From assembly GCA_021732085.1 (NCBI GenBank), contig JAKFVQ010000024.1, positions 158,827 through 222,826 on the forward strand: DNA of 64,000 nucleotides, given 5' to 3'. Made by a program: the position numbers and the translations under genes. This document shows, in pieces, positions 42,871 to 51,292 of the stretch; the first letter of the stretch is position 1, and each line of letters starts with the position of its first letter. The notes under the pieces are model-generated. The model saw only the letters and a program-made list of their open reading frames with translations. It did no database searches and was not told where the DNA came from. The stretch is from Candidatus Obscuribacterales bacterium (lineage in GTDB: Bacteria > Cyanobacteriota > Vampirovibrionia > Obscuribacterales > Obscuribacteraceae).

Positions 42871-45800
42871 TTAGAACTCGACGCCGGCTTTTGGCTTATT
42901 GCGATTATTGTTGTTCTGTCCTTGAACACCGAATTGCGACAGGTCGGCATGCAGGCTCGTGAGTGGCTTTCGTGGACCCTTCGGTGCTTGCGGTGGTTGC
43001 GGAGGCTGTGGCATCTGCGGAGCTTGCGGCTGCTGTGGATACGCCGCTTGTTGTTGCTGCGCATACTGCTGCTGTTGAGGAGCTTGCGGTGCTTGTGGAT
43101 ATTGACCGAATTGGCTTGTCGGCGCAGTTGCACCTTCTGCCACGGCCTGTCTTTGTGTGGTCGGTGCAGCGCCTTGCGCAGATGGTCCTACAAACTTTCC
43201 GCACTCGATGCAGAAGCGGCCTTTGCCGGCATTCTTCGAGCAGTTCGGACAGATGCGAGCGGCGTCAGCTTGTGGTGCCGGCTGTTGCATTTGTGGTGCT
43301 TGCGGCGCTTGTTGCATTTGCGGAGCTTGCTGCATTTGCGGAGCTTGTTGCATTTGCGGTGCCTGCGCTTGCACTGGAGCGGTAAGCGGTCCTTGAGCTG
43401 GGAACGGAGCCGCGGTTACACCAGGAAGATTATTTCCGCCTGGAAATGCCGGGCGCTGAGGAGCTGGAGGCGTTTGTGGTCCGCCTTGAGGAGCTTGTGC
43501 GAAATTCGGTACGCCTGGCACTCCTTGTGGAGGCAGAATGACTGCGCTTGTTGCAAGCTCGACTGCATCAGGTACAGCCGCTGCGGCAGCGTCAACTGCA
43601 GCATCAACCATTTGATGTCCGACAGCTTTTGCAATCGGTGCGATTGCTCCGCCCGGCATGACGCCTTCCGGAATACCCGGCATTTCGCCTTCTTGAGGAG
43701 CTCGATTGGTGACGTTGTGCAGCAAGTGGAGTCTGGCGATTTCTTCGATACCGCGCAAATCCACCATGAATGGCTTTGTTTCGCCGAATTCCGGGTCGCC
43801 GGCTGGTGAGAGATAAACCAGCGCGTGATGTTTTTCCATACGTTTGATGGAGTCAGCATCAACACGAGCTACAACTTGTTGCGAGTGAATTCTGTTCCAA
43901 CTGGTCGGGAAGATACCGAAGCCGTTAGCTTCATAGTGGTCCGAAATACCTGGAACGATAACGGCATGCTTGCCGATTTCATCTGAGAAGAACTTAGCTG
44001 TAGATTCATCAGCGTTGTGCAAGCATACGCGGACTGCGCAGTTTGAGAACAGGGTCTTCAATTCCGATGCGCCGCTTGCAGCCGGATCGCTGCTGACGTT
44101 CTTCGCAATTTGGCTGATGTTCTGAAGGATTACTGTTAGACCGCCGTTGGCACCACGGACGATGGCGGACAATCTGCCTGCCAGGTCGATATTCAATGTT
44201 TGGTATTCATCGAAGAACGCAAACAACGGAAGTACAGATGCGGTACCGTATCTGGTGTGCAATGCTTGTTGCAACTGGTAGACGAAGCAGGCAGCCAGCG
44301 ACTCAGCATCTGGTCCCAAGCTAGCTGGAGCACCGAAGATGAGTACTGTTGGGCGGTGCATTGCTGCTTTCAAATCCACATTGGATTCGTCTGTCACGCG
44401 CAGCACGCTCTCATTACGGAACATGCGCAAGCGACCACGTACACCCTGAATGTTTTTGTCCCAATCCGTGTCAGTTCGGATGATCGATGAGAGTGTCATC
44501 GTCTGTTCGTTGAGCTCAGCTTGATCGACATTTGGATTGCTCTTCAGTCTGCGCAGCGATTCAACGATGTTGCGACGGTTGTTCACCAGGCGCATCAATG
44601 CGCGCGGATTGCAAGGCAGGTTTTGAACTTCGGCAGCTTGTCCGTTGTCGTCATCTTTGAGCACCATGACGGCGCCCCACTTGAGCAGCTTCACCAAACC
44701 ACTGATATATCCGTGGTCGCGCTCTGCCCAGTGCTGTTCTTCAGGTGGAAGGGAGTTGACGTCTTGAACGATTGAGGATGCGAATGCTGTCGGATCTGCA
44801 TCAAGCGGATTCCAGCAAATCGAATCTTGGTCCAACGGGTTGAAGTAGAGCGAATCGAAACCGGCTGCTTTTGCTTCCGGCAATACGGTGTGCTTGAAGC
44901 TCTCTTTCTTTTCGTCGAGGTTGGGGTCGTTAGCTTTAGCTTCCAGTGCAATCATGACGCACGGTTTGGCAAGCAACGCTTTCATCACCGCGCGCATCAA
45001 GGTTGTTTTACCTGAACCGGATGGTGCAACGATGAACATGTTTTTGTTAGGCAATCTGCCGAGCGGAATGGTCACAGGCAAGTGTGTTCTTGCCAGGAAT
45101 CCGAACGGAATTACGATACCGTCAGCATCGGTCCAGGTCGCTTGCGGATTACGCTTGCCCATGCGACCGTGACGGCGCAAGTTGGGCGGACAGACAAAGG
45201 AGCGTTCGTAATCGCGTGGACCCATCAAGCCCGATGGAGGATTGAAGGTACGAATTGTTTGCCAGGGGAAAAGTCTTTTCTTGTGTGCTGCTGCGATGAT
45301 CAACGCGAGCAGGACGAGGGTCGGAAGCAGGATGGCGATTGATGTGGCATCGAGGAATCCGTGCGTTCTGTAGCCATGCGACGAGTGGATCTTTTTATCC
45401 TTCGCAATGCCTTCCATGCGTAAGGTCTTACCGGCCGCACCTTTTGCTTCGCCTGGCAGGCTGGCTTCAGTTGGAGCTTCTTGTCCATTCAACATTTCAG
45501 CGCCGGGTTGAACCAGCGGTGAAGGTCCTTGATCCGGAGCTGCTGCTTGCGGATGTTGAGCATAACCTTGGGGAGCCGCGTAACCTTGTGGTTGTGCATA
45601 AGCTTGCTGTTGTTGATGTGGCTGTGCGCCGCCGGCATATGCTTGCGCCGGATAGCCACCAGCCGGAGCTGGCGAGGCGATCTGTCCATATCCTTGCGGG
45701 TTGCCTAAATTCTGTTGGTGAGCTTGGAAGAGCGGAGCAACGCCATTGCCACCATAGACGCCTTGCTGCGCTGCCGGTGGATTGGCATACATTTGTGGTT

Positions 45801-45945
45801 GCTGCGGCGGCGGAGCAACATAATATCCGCCTTGCTGTTGTGTCAGGCGCCGTTCGAATTCTTGAGCCGTTATGATCTCACCAGTATCCGTATCCTTATA
45901 CTTGGTGATGACTCCTCTTTCGTTTATCTGTGCTCTGTACGGCAT
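42871..45945 (-). CDS. VirD4/TraG-type coupling ATPase
   Basis: 1024 residues. The N-terminal 150 are Gln/Pro/Tyr-rich. A membrane helix follows (about 201-220; IAILLPTLVLLALIIAAA). The ATPase domain has Walker A APSGSGKTTLM (about 307-317), Walker B LPLFAFFDEYQT (about 590) and the downstream RGANGGLTVILQNISQI typical of coupling proteins. The C-terminal 250 residues are Pro/Gln-rich with QMQQAP repeats and contain a zinc ribbon (ICPNCSKNAGKGRFCIECGKF), not normal for VirD4. It should select substrates for the secretion channel. Only one N-terminal helix is seen, whereas many relatives have two. It ends the operon begun by the DUF2225-like gene. Confidence 0.87.
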   Translation of the reverse strand: MPYRAQINERGVITKYKDTDTGEIITAQEFERRLTQQQGGYYVAPPPQQPQMYANPPAAQQGVYGGNGVAPLFQAHQQNLGNPQGYGQIASPAPAGGYPAQAYAGGAQPHQQQQAYAQPQGYAAPQGYAQHPQAAAPDQGPSPLVQPGAEMLNGQEAPTEASLPGEAKGAAGKTLRMEGIAKDKKIHSSHGYRTHGFLDATSIAILLPTLVLLALIIAAAHKKRLFPWQTIRTFNPPSGLMGPRDYERSFVCPPNLRRHGRMGKRNPQATWTDADGIVIPFGFLARTHLPVTIPLGRLPNKNMFIVAPSGSGKTTLMRAVMKALLAKPCVMIALEAKANDPNLDEKKESFKHTVLPEAKAAGFDSLYFNPLDQDSICWNPLDADPTAFASSIVQDVNSLPPEEQHWAERDHGYISGLVKLLKWGAVMVLKDDDNGQAAEVQNLPCNPRALMRLVNNRRNIVESLRRLKSNPNVDQAELNEQTMTLSSIIRTDTDWDKNIQGVRGRLRMFRNESVLRVTDESNVDLKAAMHRPTVLIFGAPASLGPDAESLAACFVYQLQQALHTRYGTASVLPLFAFFDEYQTLNIDLAGRLSAIVRGANGGLTVILQNISQIAKNVSSDPAASGASELKTLFSNCAVRVCLHNADESTAKFFSDEIGKHAVIVPGISDHYEANGFGIFPTSWNRIHSQQVVARVDADSIKRMEKHHALVYLSPAGDPEFGETKPFMVDLRGIEEIARLHLLHNVTNRAPQEGEMPGIPEGVMPGGAIAPIAKAVGHQMVDAAVDAAAAAVPDAVELATSAVILPPQGVPGVPNFAQAPQGGPQTPPAPQRPAFPGGNNLPGVTAAPFPAQGPLTAPVQAQAPQMQQAPQMQQAPQMQQAPQAPQMQQPAPQADAARICPNCSKNAGKGRFCIECGKFVGPSAQGAAPTTQRQAVAEGATAPTSQFGQYPQAPQAPQQQQYAQQQQAAYPQQPQAPQMPQPPQPPQAPKGPRKPLTSLHADLSQFGVQGQNNNNRNKPKAGVEF

Positions 45946-46059
45946 CTCTTCTCTTTCTCCTGAGCCCTTTCATTAAATTCGCGGGTCGGCTCTTTGTTTG
46001 TTTTTGTCCGGGGTGTATTTGATCCGTGGTCGATTTACTTATTTTTTAAGTCCCTGGCT

Positions 46060-46716
46060 TTATTTCCCGAGTTCTTGAATGCCAGCGATTTTTGGACCAT
46101 CTGGTAGATTCTTGATCAAATATCTAACTTTGACATCACGGGTTTTACGATTTGCGCCAACTCCGAGTGATTGTTTTCCTAAAAGATCAACTTCGATTGA
46201 GCCATCGCCGAGCAGATTTCCCGGGCTGATGCCGTCAACATGAAACTCTGACTGCAATCCGGATTGTTCGACCTGCTGGGCCGTTTCTTCCTTCCAGATA
46301 TTTTGGCGATACGCCTGAGCGCAATCCGGAGTCATGAATTGCTGTATCGCTTTTTCTTGCGACTGGCGAGCCGAATGCGCGTTAAGGTCAAAAGCATAGT
46401 GCGAGAACTCGCTGACCATGTTGGTCGCATCTGCCGGCGAAACCGGATTGTAGTTCGTTGGACCTGCGCCAGTGAGAGCTTGCGGATTTACAGCACCGCT
46501 GCCGCCTTGCTGCATTTCAGGGCTCGGTGCACGGTAGCCGGTGACATCAGGATCTGACATCGCTCTGGTTACTGGTCCGCGTTTGCGATTGTGCGCAGCT
46601 CCGGCATCAGGCGTCGGCATCAAAAGCACCGTGAAGAAAATCCCGCCCATCATTCCCGCGATTGCGACCATGATCAGTGTGATTTTGTATTTCTCGCCAG
46701 CTTGATAGTCAAACAT
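46060..46716 (-). CDS. Bitopic membrane protein, VirB8-like candidate
   Basis: A 218-residue protein with a short cytoplasmic end, one membrane helix (about 13-32; LIMVAIAGMMGGIFFTVLLM), a Pro/Gly-rich linker and an extracytoplasmic domain from about 90. The domain has helices (ATNMVSEFSHYAFDLNAHSA, DCAQAYRQNIWKEETAQQVE) followed by strands (SEFHVDGISPG, SIEVDLLGKQSLGV, TRDVKVRYLIKNL), the order expected for the NTF2-like fold of VirB8/TcpC. Sequence identity to VirB8 is not evident, so this rests on topology and context: it lies eight bases after virB4. Confidence 0.5.
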   Translation of the reverse strand: MFDYQAGEKYKITLIMVAIAGMMGGIFFTVLLMPTPDAGAAHNRKRGPVTRAMSDPDVTGYRAPSPEMQQGGSGAVNPQALTGAGPTNYNPVSPADATNMVSEFSHYAFDLNAHSARQSQEKAIQQFMTPDCAQAYRQNIWKEETAQQVEQSGLQSEFHVDGISPGNLLGDGSIEVDLLGKQSLGVGANRKTRDVKVRYLIKNLPDGPKIAGIQELGK

Positions 46717-46724
46717 TTCCTTTC

Positions 46725-49535
46725 CTAGCTCCTGAGCATTTCATCTTTGAAGGTATCCGGGGTGACGCCGTTTGCCAGAAGGTGGCAAGCCCAGCGATGG
46801 TCACCTTTGCACAGCTCGATCATTTGTGCACGTGCCGGTTGGTCGTTATTCGGTTCAGTTGTGGCGACCCAGTACATGAATCGCGGCACAATCAGCTTCA
46901 CCACACCACGAGACAGTTTGTGGTAGACGAGGAATGCATCTGAATACTCACGGTTTTTTCTGGTCAAGTGAGCAATCGATGACATTTCGTTGGCTGTCAG
47001 ACCGCAAGCATCGCGGATGAGGTCGAAGTTGCTTGGGTCGTTGCCGAGGATGATTTTGATGGCGCTGTTGCTAGCCAGGTTACGTGCGCGGTCATCGCGC
47101 AGAAGGTCACCCAACTCTTGCGAGATACCGATGAAGAGCAAGCCCAAGTGGCGTGATGTACGCGAAGCGTCTTCAACCAATGTCTTGCCACCCTCGTAGC
47201 GGAGCAGTCTCCACAACTCGTCTATACAGAACACGAAGCGTGATGGTTTGCCTTTGCCTTGCTGCATTAGCTTGTGGCGTGCAGCTGCTTTGAGAACGTA
47301 GTCGGACACGAAAAGTGTGACCACAGCCTCAAGTGTCTTGTCGTGAGACAGGTCAGCTGTATCGAATACGAGCAATTGAGCATCGGCTGGGATTGATGTC
47401 GGTCCATCAAACAACTTACCGAAGATAGCTCCGCGGCAGTAGAGGCTCAGTCTATTGGCGAGGTCTTCGCAGACTTCGGAGCGGCGTGCGCTTGTGTTCT
47501 TTGCTTCGGCAAATAGCCAGGCAACGAGGTCCGACTCGATCGGCAGGCGTCCTTCAGCGGCGCAAGACTTGTAGATTGCTTGGATGCCTTGCATGAGAAT
47601 CGGTTTTTCTTCTTTGCTCATCGACTGTTCGCCACGCTCGCCGAGCATGACCGAGTGGAAGTTGAGCAATTTGATGATGTGCGATTCCGGCGGATTGGCT
47701 GGATCGATCGGCTTGCCGTCAGGTCCTTCCAGCGGAAGGTCGTAGAGGTTGATGCAAACTGATCCATCCGGACCCAGTTTGATGTAGGACGAATTGTCAT
47801 AGATCTCGGTCAGCATCTTGTAGCTGCCCGAACGGTCAATAATCATGCACTTTGCGCCAGCAAGCAGTTTCAATTGAATGATCTGCTGGGCAACCATGGA
47901 TTTACCTTCACCTGGCTGACCGAATACTACGCAGAGAGCGTTCGGCAGTTTTTCGTCGTACGGATTGAGGAATACCGGCTCCAGTGTTTCTTTGGAGAAA
48001 CCGATCCAATCTCCTTCTTCCGAACCTAGCTTCGCGTGAACGAAGGGGAATGAATTGCGCACTGTAGGTGTGCGAACTGCTTTACCGCGGCGGGTGAAGT
48101 CGATACCGAGTGCCGGCATGCTTGAGAGGAAGAGTTGTTTTTGTTCGTGATGTCCAACAACAAAACGTGCACCACGGCACTGAGGAGCAGCCGAACGCAT
48201 CATTTCAGTGTTGCGGTTCAGGTCTTCCAGTGTGTCAGCCATCATCGAGAAGTAGACGGAGTAGTTGAACACTTCAAGGTTCGATGTGTACAACTCGGAA
48301 CCGATGCGAGCGGCTTCTTGTGCTTTTTCTGCTTCTTCCTGGTTCGGTGCCGAACGCTGACCCATGATGCCCTGGTAGGTGTTGGCAGTTGCTTGAGCTT
48401 GTTTGCGCTGCAAGTTCTTACGGAATAGATCTTTGTCAAGCTTGTGAGCGTAGATGTTCAAACGCCATTGGCAGTTCAAGCGCAGAAGCGGCATGAGCCA
48501 AAGGGGAGCTGTACGCTCCGGCAAGCGGTTCATGTACAGAGTGCGGAGGTAGCGAGCTTTCTTATCGTCAGGATTCTCACTGGTTGTTGATTCTTCTGTG
48601 AGATCGCTGATCACACCATAATCTGCTTTGGTGAAATCGTAAACCGACTCTGCCAATTGCTGGCGGATTGTTGCTGGTTCCATATCGGGGAACACGCGAC
48701 GGATGCTGCCTGGCAATGGAGCTGTGTGCGGACGGACCGGCTCAGGAATGAGCTCGGAGTGGTTGTCGGAAATTGTCGGGTTGAATGCCTTGTAGAGCAT
48801 TTGGAAATATTCGTTGGCGGAAATGGCACGACCGGTCATTCCGCAGCTGCCCAACTGGGCAATATGTCCTTGAGCTCTTTGAACGATTGTTTGAACGTTC
48901 TTAGCGTGAGCGCCTACTGTTTGCCGAGCGGCCTGATTTTGGAAGACGTCGATGATATTGTTGACAGTCCCCTCAATCCAGTTTGACTTAACTGGCTTCT
49001 CTCTTGGCGGACGGTAGCAGAAGGTAACGAAGAACTTAAGCTCAGGGATGAAGTTTTTCGAGAGGAGGAAGGATTCATCATTTTCAACACTCTTTGCGAC
49101 ATACTTAAGAAATTCATCATTGGCTTTAACCTCGACGGGGTGACGGAGGAAGTAATCTCTTTTGCTGACGTTGTGGCAGATGATTGTCAGCTGCACCGAT
49201 GTATCGATGCTGTTAATGAAACCGGTAAAGTGGTTCATCAGTGATACCAGACGAATCTCGTCGAATCCGCTGACGTGGACACCATCCACTTCGAAGCAGC
49301 AGCGGTAGCTGCCGTCTTTCAGTACAACGACTCCCAGTCCGCTGTTCTCATCTTGGAAAAGGTCCCAGATGGGAGCCAATCCGCCAGCTGAAGAATGCGG
49401 ACGTGGTGTCGCGCATGATGGCAGCTTGCCGATTGCTGAGGAAGCTACTTCCTTGGCTTGCTGGGGCTTTACCAACCCGAGCAGTCCGGAGAGAAGGTTG
49501 CCTTTATCGTAGGATCTTGAAATTGAACTTGTCAT
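46725..49535 (-). CDS. virB4: VirB4-type secretion ATPase
   Basis: A 936-residue ATPase of the VirB4/TraE/TrbE group that powers channel and pilus assembly. The N-terminal half matches the VirB4 barrel and helical region (GSYRCCFEVDGVHVSGFDEI, LFLSSMPALGIDF). The C-terminal half has Walker A GQPGEGKSMVAQ (about 539-550), IIDRSGSYK near 574, Walker B FVFCIDELWRLL (about 767-778) and SRHLGLLFIGISQELGDLL. VirB4 proteins are usually about 780-900 residues, so it is slightly long. It starts eight bases after the VirB3-like gene, the conserved virB3-virB4 order. This is the firmest anchor of the secretion cluster. Confidence 0.93.
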   Translation of the reverse strand: MTSSISRSYDKGNLLSGLLGLVKPQQAKEVASSAIGKLPSCATPRPHSSAGGLAPIWDLFQDENSGLGVVVLKDGSYRCCFEVDGVHVSGFDEIRLVSLMNHFTGFINSIDTSVQLTIICHNVSKRDYFLRHPVEVKANDEFLKYVAKSVENDESFLLSKNFIPELKFFVTFCYRPPREKPVKSNWIEGTVNNIIDVFQNQAARQTVGAHAKNVQTIVQRAQGHIAQLGSCGMTGRAISANEYFQMLYKAFNPTISDNHSELIPEPVRPHTAPLPGSIRRVFPDMEPATIRQQLAESVYDFTKADYGVISDLTEESTTSENPDDKKARYLRTLYMNRLPERTAPLWLMPLLRLNCQWRLNIYAHKLDKDLFRKNLQRKQAQATANTYQGIMGQRSAPNQEEAEKAQEAARIGSELYTSNLEVFNYSVYFSMMADTLEDLNRNTEMMRSAAPQCRGARFVVGHHEQKQLFLSSMPALGIDFTRRGKAVRTPTVRNSFPFVHAKLGSEEGDWIGFSKETLEPVFLNPYDEKLPNALCVVFGQPGEGKSMVAQQIIQLKLLAGAKCMIIDRSGSYKMLTEIYDNSSYIKLGPDGSVCINLYDLPLEGPDGKPIDPANPPESHIIKLLNFHSVMLGERGEQSMSKEEKPILMQGIQAIYKSCAAEGRLPIESDLVAWLFAEAKNTSARRSEVCEDLANRLSLYCRGAIFGKLFDGPTSIPADAQLLVFDTADLSHDKTLEAVVTLFVSDYVLKAAARHKLMQQGKGKPSRFVFCIDELWRLLRYEGGKTLVEDASRTSRHLGLLFIGISQELGDLLRDDRARNLASNSAIKIILGNDPSNFDLIRDACGLTANEMSSIAHLTRKNREYSDAFLVYHKLSRGVVKLIVPRFMYWVATTEPNNDQPARAQMIELCKGDHRWACHLLANGVTPDTFKDEMLRS

Positions 49536-49543
49536 TGCCTTAA

Positions 49544-49885
49544 TTACTCACCGATTTCGAGAAGCTGTTCATCCGTTAAAAATCTTGTTGGATTTGGGTC
49601 GGGACCCGGGATGTAGACTTGGGATGTTAGATAGTGGTTCAGAATGTTTTCCCAGTTTCCGATTGAATTGTTTAGTGTCACTAAGCAGTAAATCGGACCG
49701 GCCAGAAAGATGAGAATTGAGAGGTCCATTCGGAGGTCGTGCCCACCGGCTATCGGTACCGGCACCATCCAGGAATAGAGCTGGGTTGATGCGATAAGTG
49801 AGCCGAGGATGGCTATCAGCTGGTCATATCGCAAACCAAATAATTTTGGTTGGTCTTCTAGATTGAGTGGGGTTACATCTTCCAT
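49544..49885 (-). CDS. VirB3/PrgI-like membrane protein
   Basis: A 113-residue protein with two hydrophobic segments close together (about 24-44 and 52-72; LIAILGSLIASTQLYSW and LSILIFLAGPIYCLVT), preceded by FGLRYDQL and followed by a polar tail. Size, topology and position immediately before virB4 match VirB3 or the Gram-positive equivalent PrgI. The sequence is divergent, so context carries most of the weight. It follows the DUF2225-like gene by 19 bases. Confidence 0.75.
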   Translation of the reverse strand: MEDVTPLNLEDQPKLFGLRYDQLIAILGSLIASTQLYSWMVPVPIAGGHDLRMDLSILIFLAGPIYCLVTLNNSIGNWENILNHYLTSQVYIPGPDPNPTRFLTDEQLLEIGE

Positions 49886-49904
49886 TTTGTGTCAACCTTT
49901 AAGC

Positions 49905-50606
49905 TTAAGCGGCGTATGAACAGGGGACTGCGAACATTGATTCCACCAGGTACGGTGGCAGCATTGTTGCCGAGGAATCGGCAGATAGCGTTTGCACCTT
50001 TTGTCTTGTAATCAACTGCTCGGGTAAACGCTCACCGGCAATTGCTTTATCGAAATGTTTGAGAGCTGAGTTGAAATCTGCTTGTTGGCGGCAAAGTTCG
50101 CCGAGAAGATACTGGTAGAAACCGCGATCCATGCGGGCGCTCGGATTGCGCAATGCACGCTCCAATTCCTCACGTGCAATTGACGGCCAGCTGAGGTCTT
50201 CGATTTGTCCGTCGCGTGCGCACCAGGCGGCGTTCAATGCGATGAGTCCGAGTTCGAGGTGATTGCTTTTGTGCTGTTTTCCACAAACATAAGCAAGAGC
50301 AAACTTGCGAAGCAGCTCTTCACCGTTTTCGGCTACTGTTTCTTGGACAACTGCAGTTGCATTGCAATCAACAGCCAGATTGATTTTGAAAGCTTTGAGC
50401 CACCATGCATAACCGCAAGCTTTGCACATGCCGATGCCAGAAGCGCGAAATGCTGGGGAAGAATAAACTCTGTGCAGGTCTGTTTCGAACGGAGTTTTGT
50501 ACGAAACTGCAGAAACACCTGCTGGGATTGCTGCAACGAAATCGCGGTTGCAAGCCGGACATTCCAATTTGGCGGGACTAAGCGTGAAATCTGCCACGAA
50601 ATTCAT
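49905..50606 (-). CDS. DUF2225-like zinc protein, short form
   Basis: A 233-residue protein. A zinc-binding N-terminal domain has CPACNRDF near 14, the element TDLHRVYSS, and CKACGYAWWLK near 62. A helical TPR-like region follows (LIALNAAWCARDG, YLLGELCRQQADFNSALKHFDKAI). The same layout occurs in the long paralogue at 51255-53225. DUF2225 proteins have no settled function. The ATG at 50606 is preferred because CGAGGT lies five bases before it. It is the first gene of the operon that continues into virB3-like, virB4, virB8-like and the coupling ATPase. Confidence 0.72.
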   Translation of the reverse strand: MNFVADFTLSPAKLECPACNRDFVAAIPAGVSAVSYKTPFETDLHRVYSSPAFRASGIGMCKACGYAWWLKAFKINLAVDCNATAVVQETVAENGEELLRKFALAYVCGKQHKSNHLELGLIALNAAWCARDGQIEDLSWPSIAREELERALRNPSARMDRGFYQYLLGELCRQQADFNSALKHFDKAIAGERLPEQLITRQKVQTLSADSSATMLPPYLVESMFAVPCSYAA

Positions 50607-50685
50607 GTTTACCTCGAGAAACTGGGTCATTGCCCTATCCGATGCGGTGCGCCGCTCATGGATAAAGATTATGACTATTTCACCT

Positions 50686-50729
50686 GCGGGTAAATCGGGG
50701 GTATTCCCATGGCAGTGGGAATATTCCCA
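50686..50729. promoter_or_regulatory. Operator-like element A of the secretion cluster
   Basis: TTCCCA-N6-TGGGAA-N2-TTCCCA at 50704-50729, about 100 bases before the DUF2225-like gene. The right half contains the perfect 14-bp palindrome TGGGAATATTCCCA. GCGGGTAAAT lies eight bases to its left (50686-50695). The same geometry recurs at 61560-61585, and the GCGGGTAAAT block at 53287. Confidence 0.7.
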
Positions 50730-51100
50730 TGCTTTGCATTAACAGTGGGGAAACTACGTAGTTGTATTGTCGAATTGCGCTTTTGAAATGAGGCTTGAAT
50801 CGTCCGGAAAGCCAATAAATTCACATGAATTTTTGGAGGGCGCAGACTCATATGAACAAGGACGGACCTCGCTGGTAAATGATTAAACCTGAGCTTCCGC
50901 GCGCGAATTAATCTTGCGCACGCAATGACATAAGTAACCACCAAGACAAAATCTCTCTTTGTCAGATGGACAGATCAGAAATTAGGATTCGACCTCCGTG
51001 ATAAAGGGACCTCTTGAGTAGCCTCACAATAAATACCTTGCAGAAGACCGAGTAAACGACCCGATTCTACCTATATATACGTAAGAAGGGTCAAAGTCCG
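50730..51100. other. Intergenic region upstream of element A
   Basis: About 370 bases without a gene. It includes ACTACGTAGT near 50754 and several short frames without SD sites. CAGTGGGGAAA near 50743 resembles the half-site also found in element D. Confidence 0.45.
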
Positions 51101-51292
51101 TTGTAGCTCTCTCAATAACTACGTGGGAAAAGACGAATATAACGATGGGTAGTTTTTGCCTCGACATTGCAATTGGGTTGTAGCCCCTTTCGATAACTAC
51201 TTTGGAAAGACTGAGTGTAGAAGATTGCTATCTCTAAAATGGATTTGTTTGGGGTTAGTTGTAGCCTCTCATGTAACTACGTTGATAAAGCC
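51101..51292. repeat. Three degenerate direct repeats at the 3' end of the long DUF2225-like gene
   Basis: TTGTAGC followed after about ten bases by TAACTAC recurs at 51101, 51178 and 51259, spaced 77 and 81 bases. The third copy lies within the coding end of the adjacent gene, where it encodes LYQRSYMRGYN plus stop. In the same register the second copy gives QSFQSSYRKGLQ and the first is broken by a stop. They appear to be decayed duplications of the C-terminal coding segment. Confidence 0.7.

Noticed and set aside
42841..43809. A 322-residue + strand frame rich in Leu, Arg, Ser and Cys
   Set aside because: It is antisense to the Gln/Pro-rich end of the VirD4-like gene, and its composition is the mirror image of that low-complexity coding sequence.
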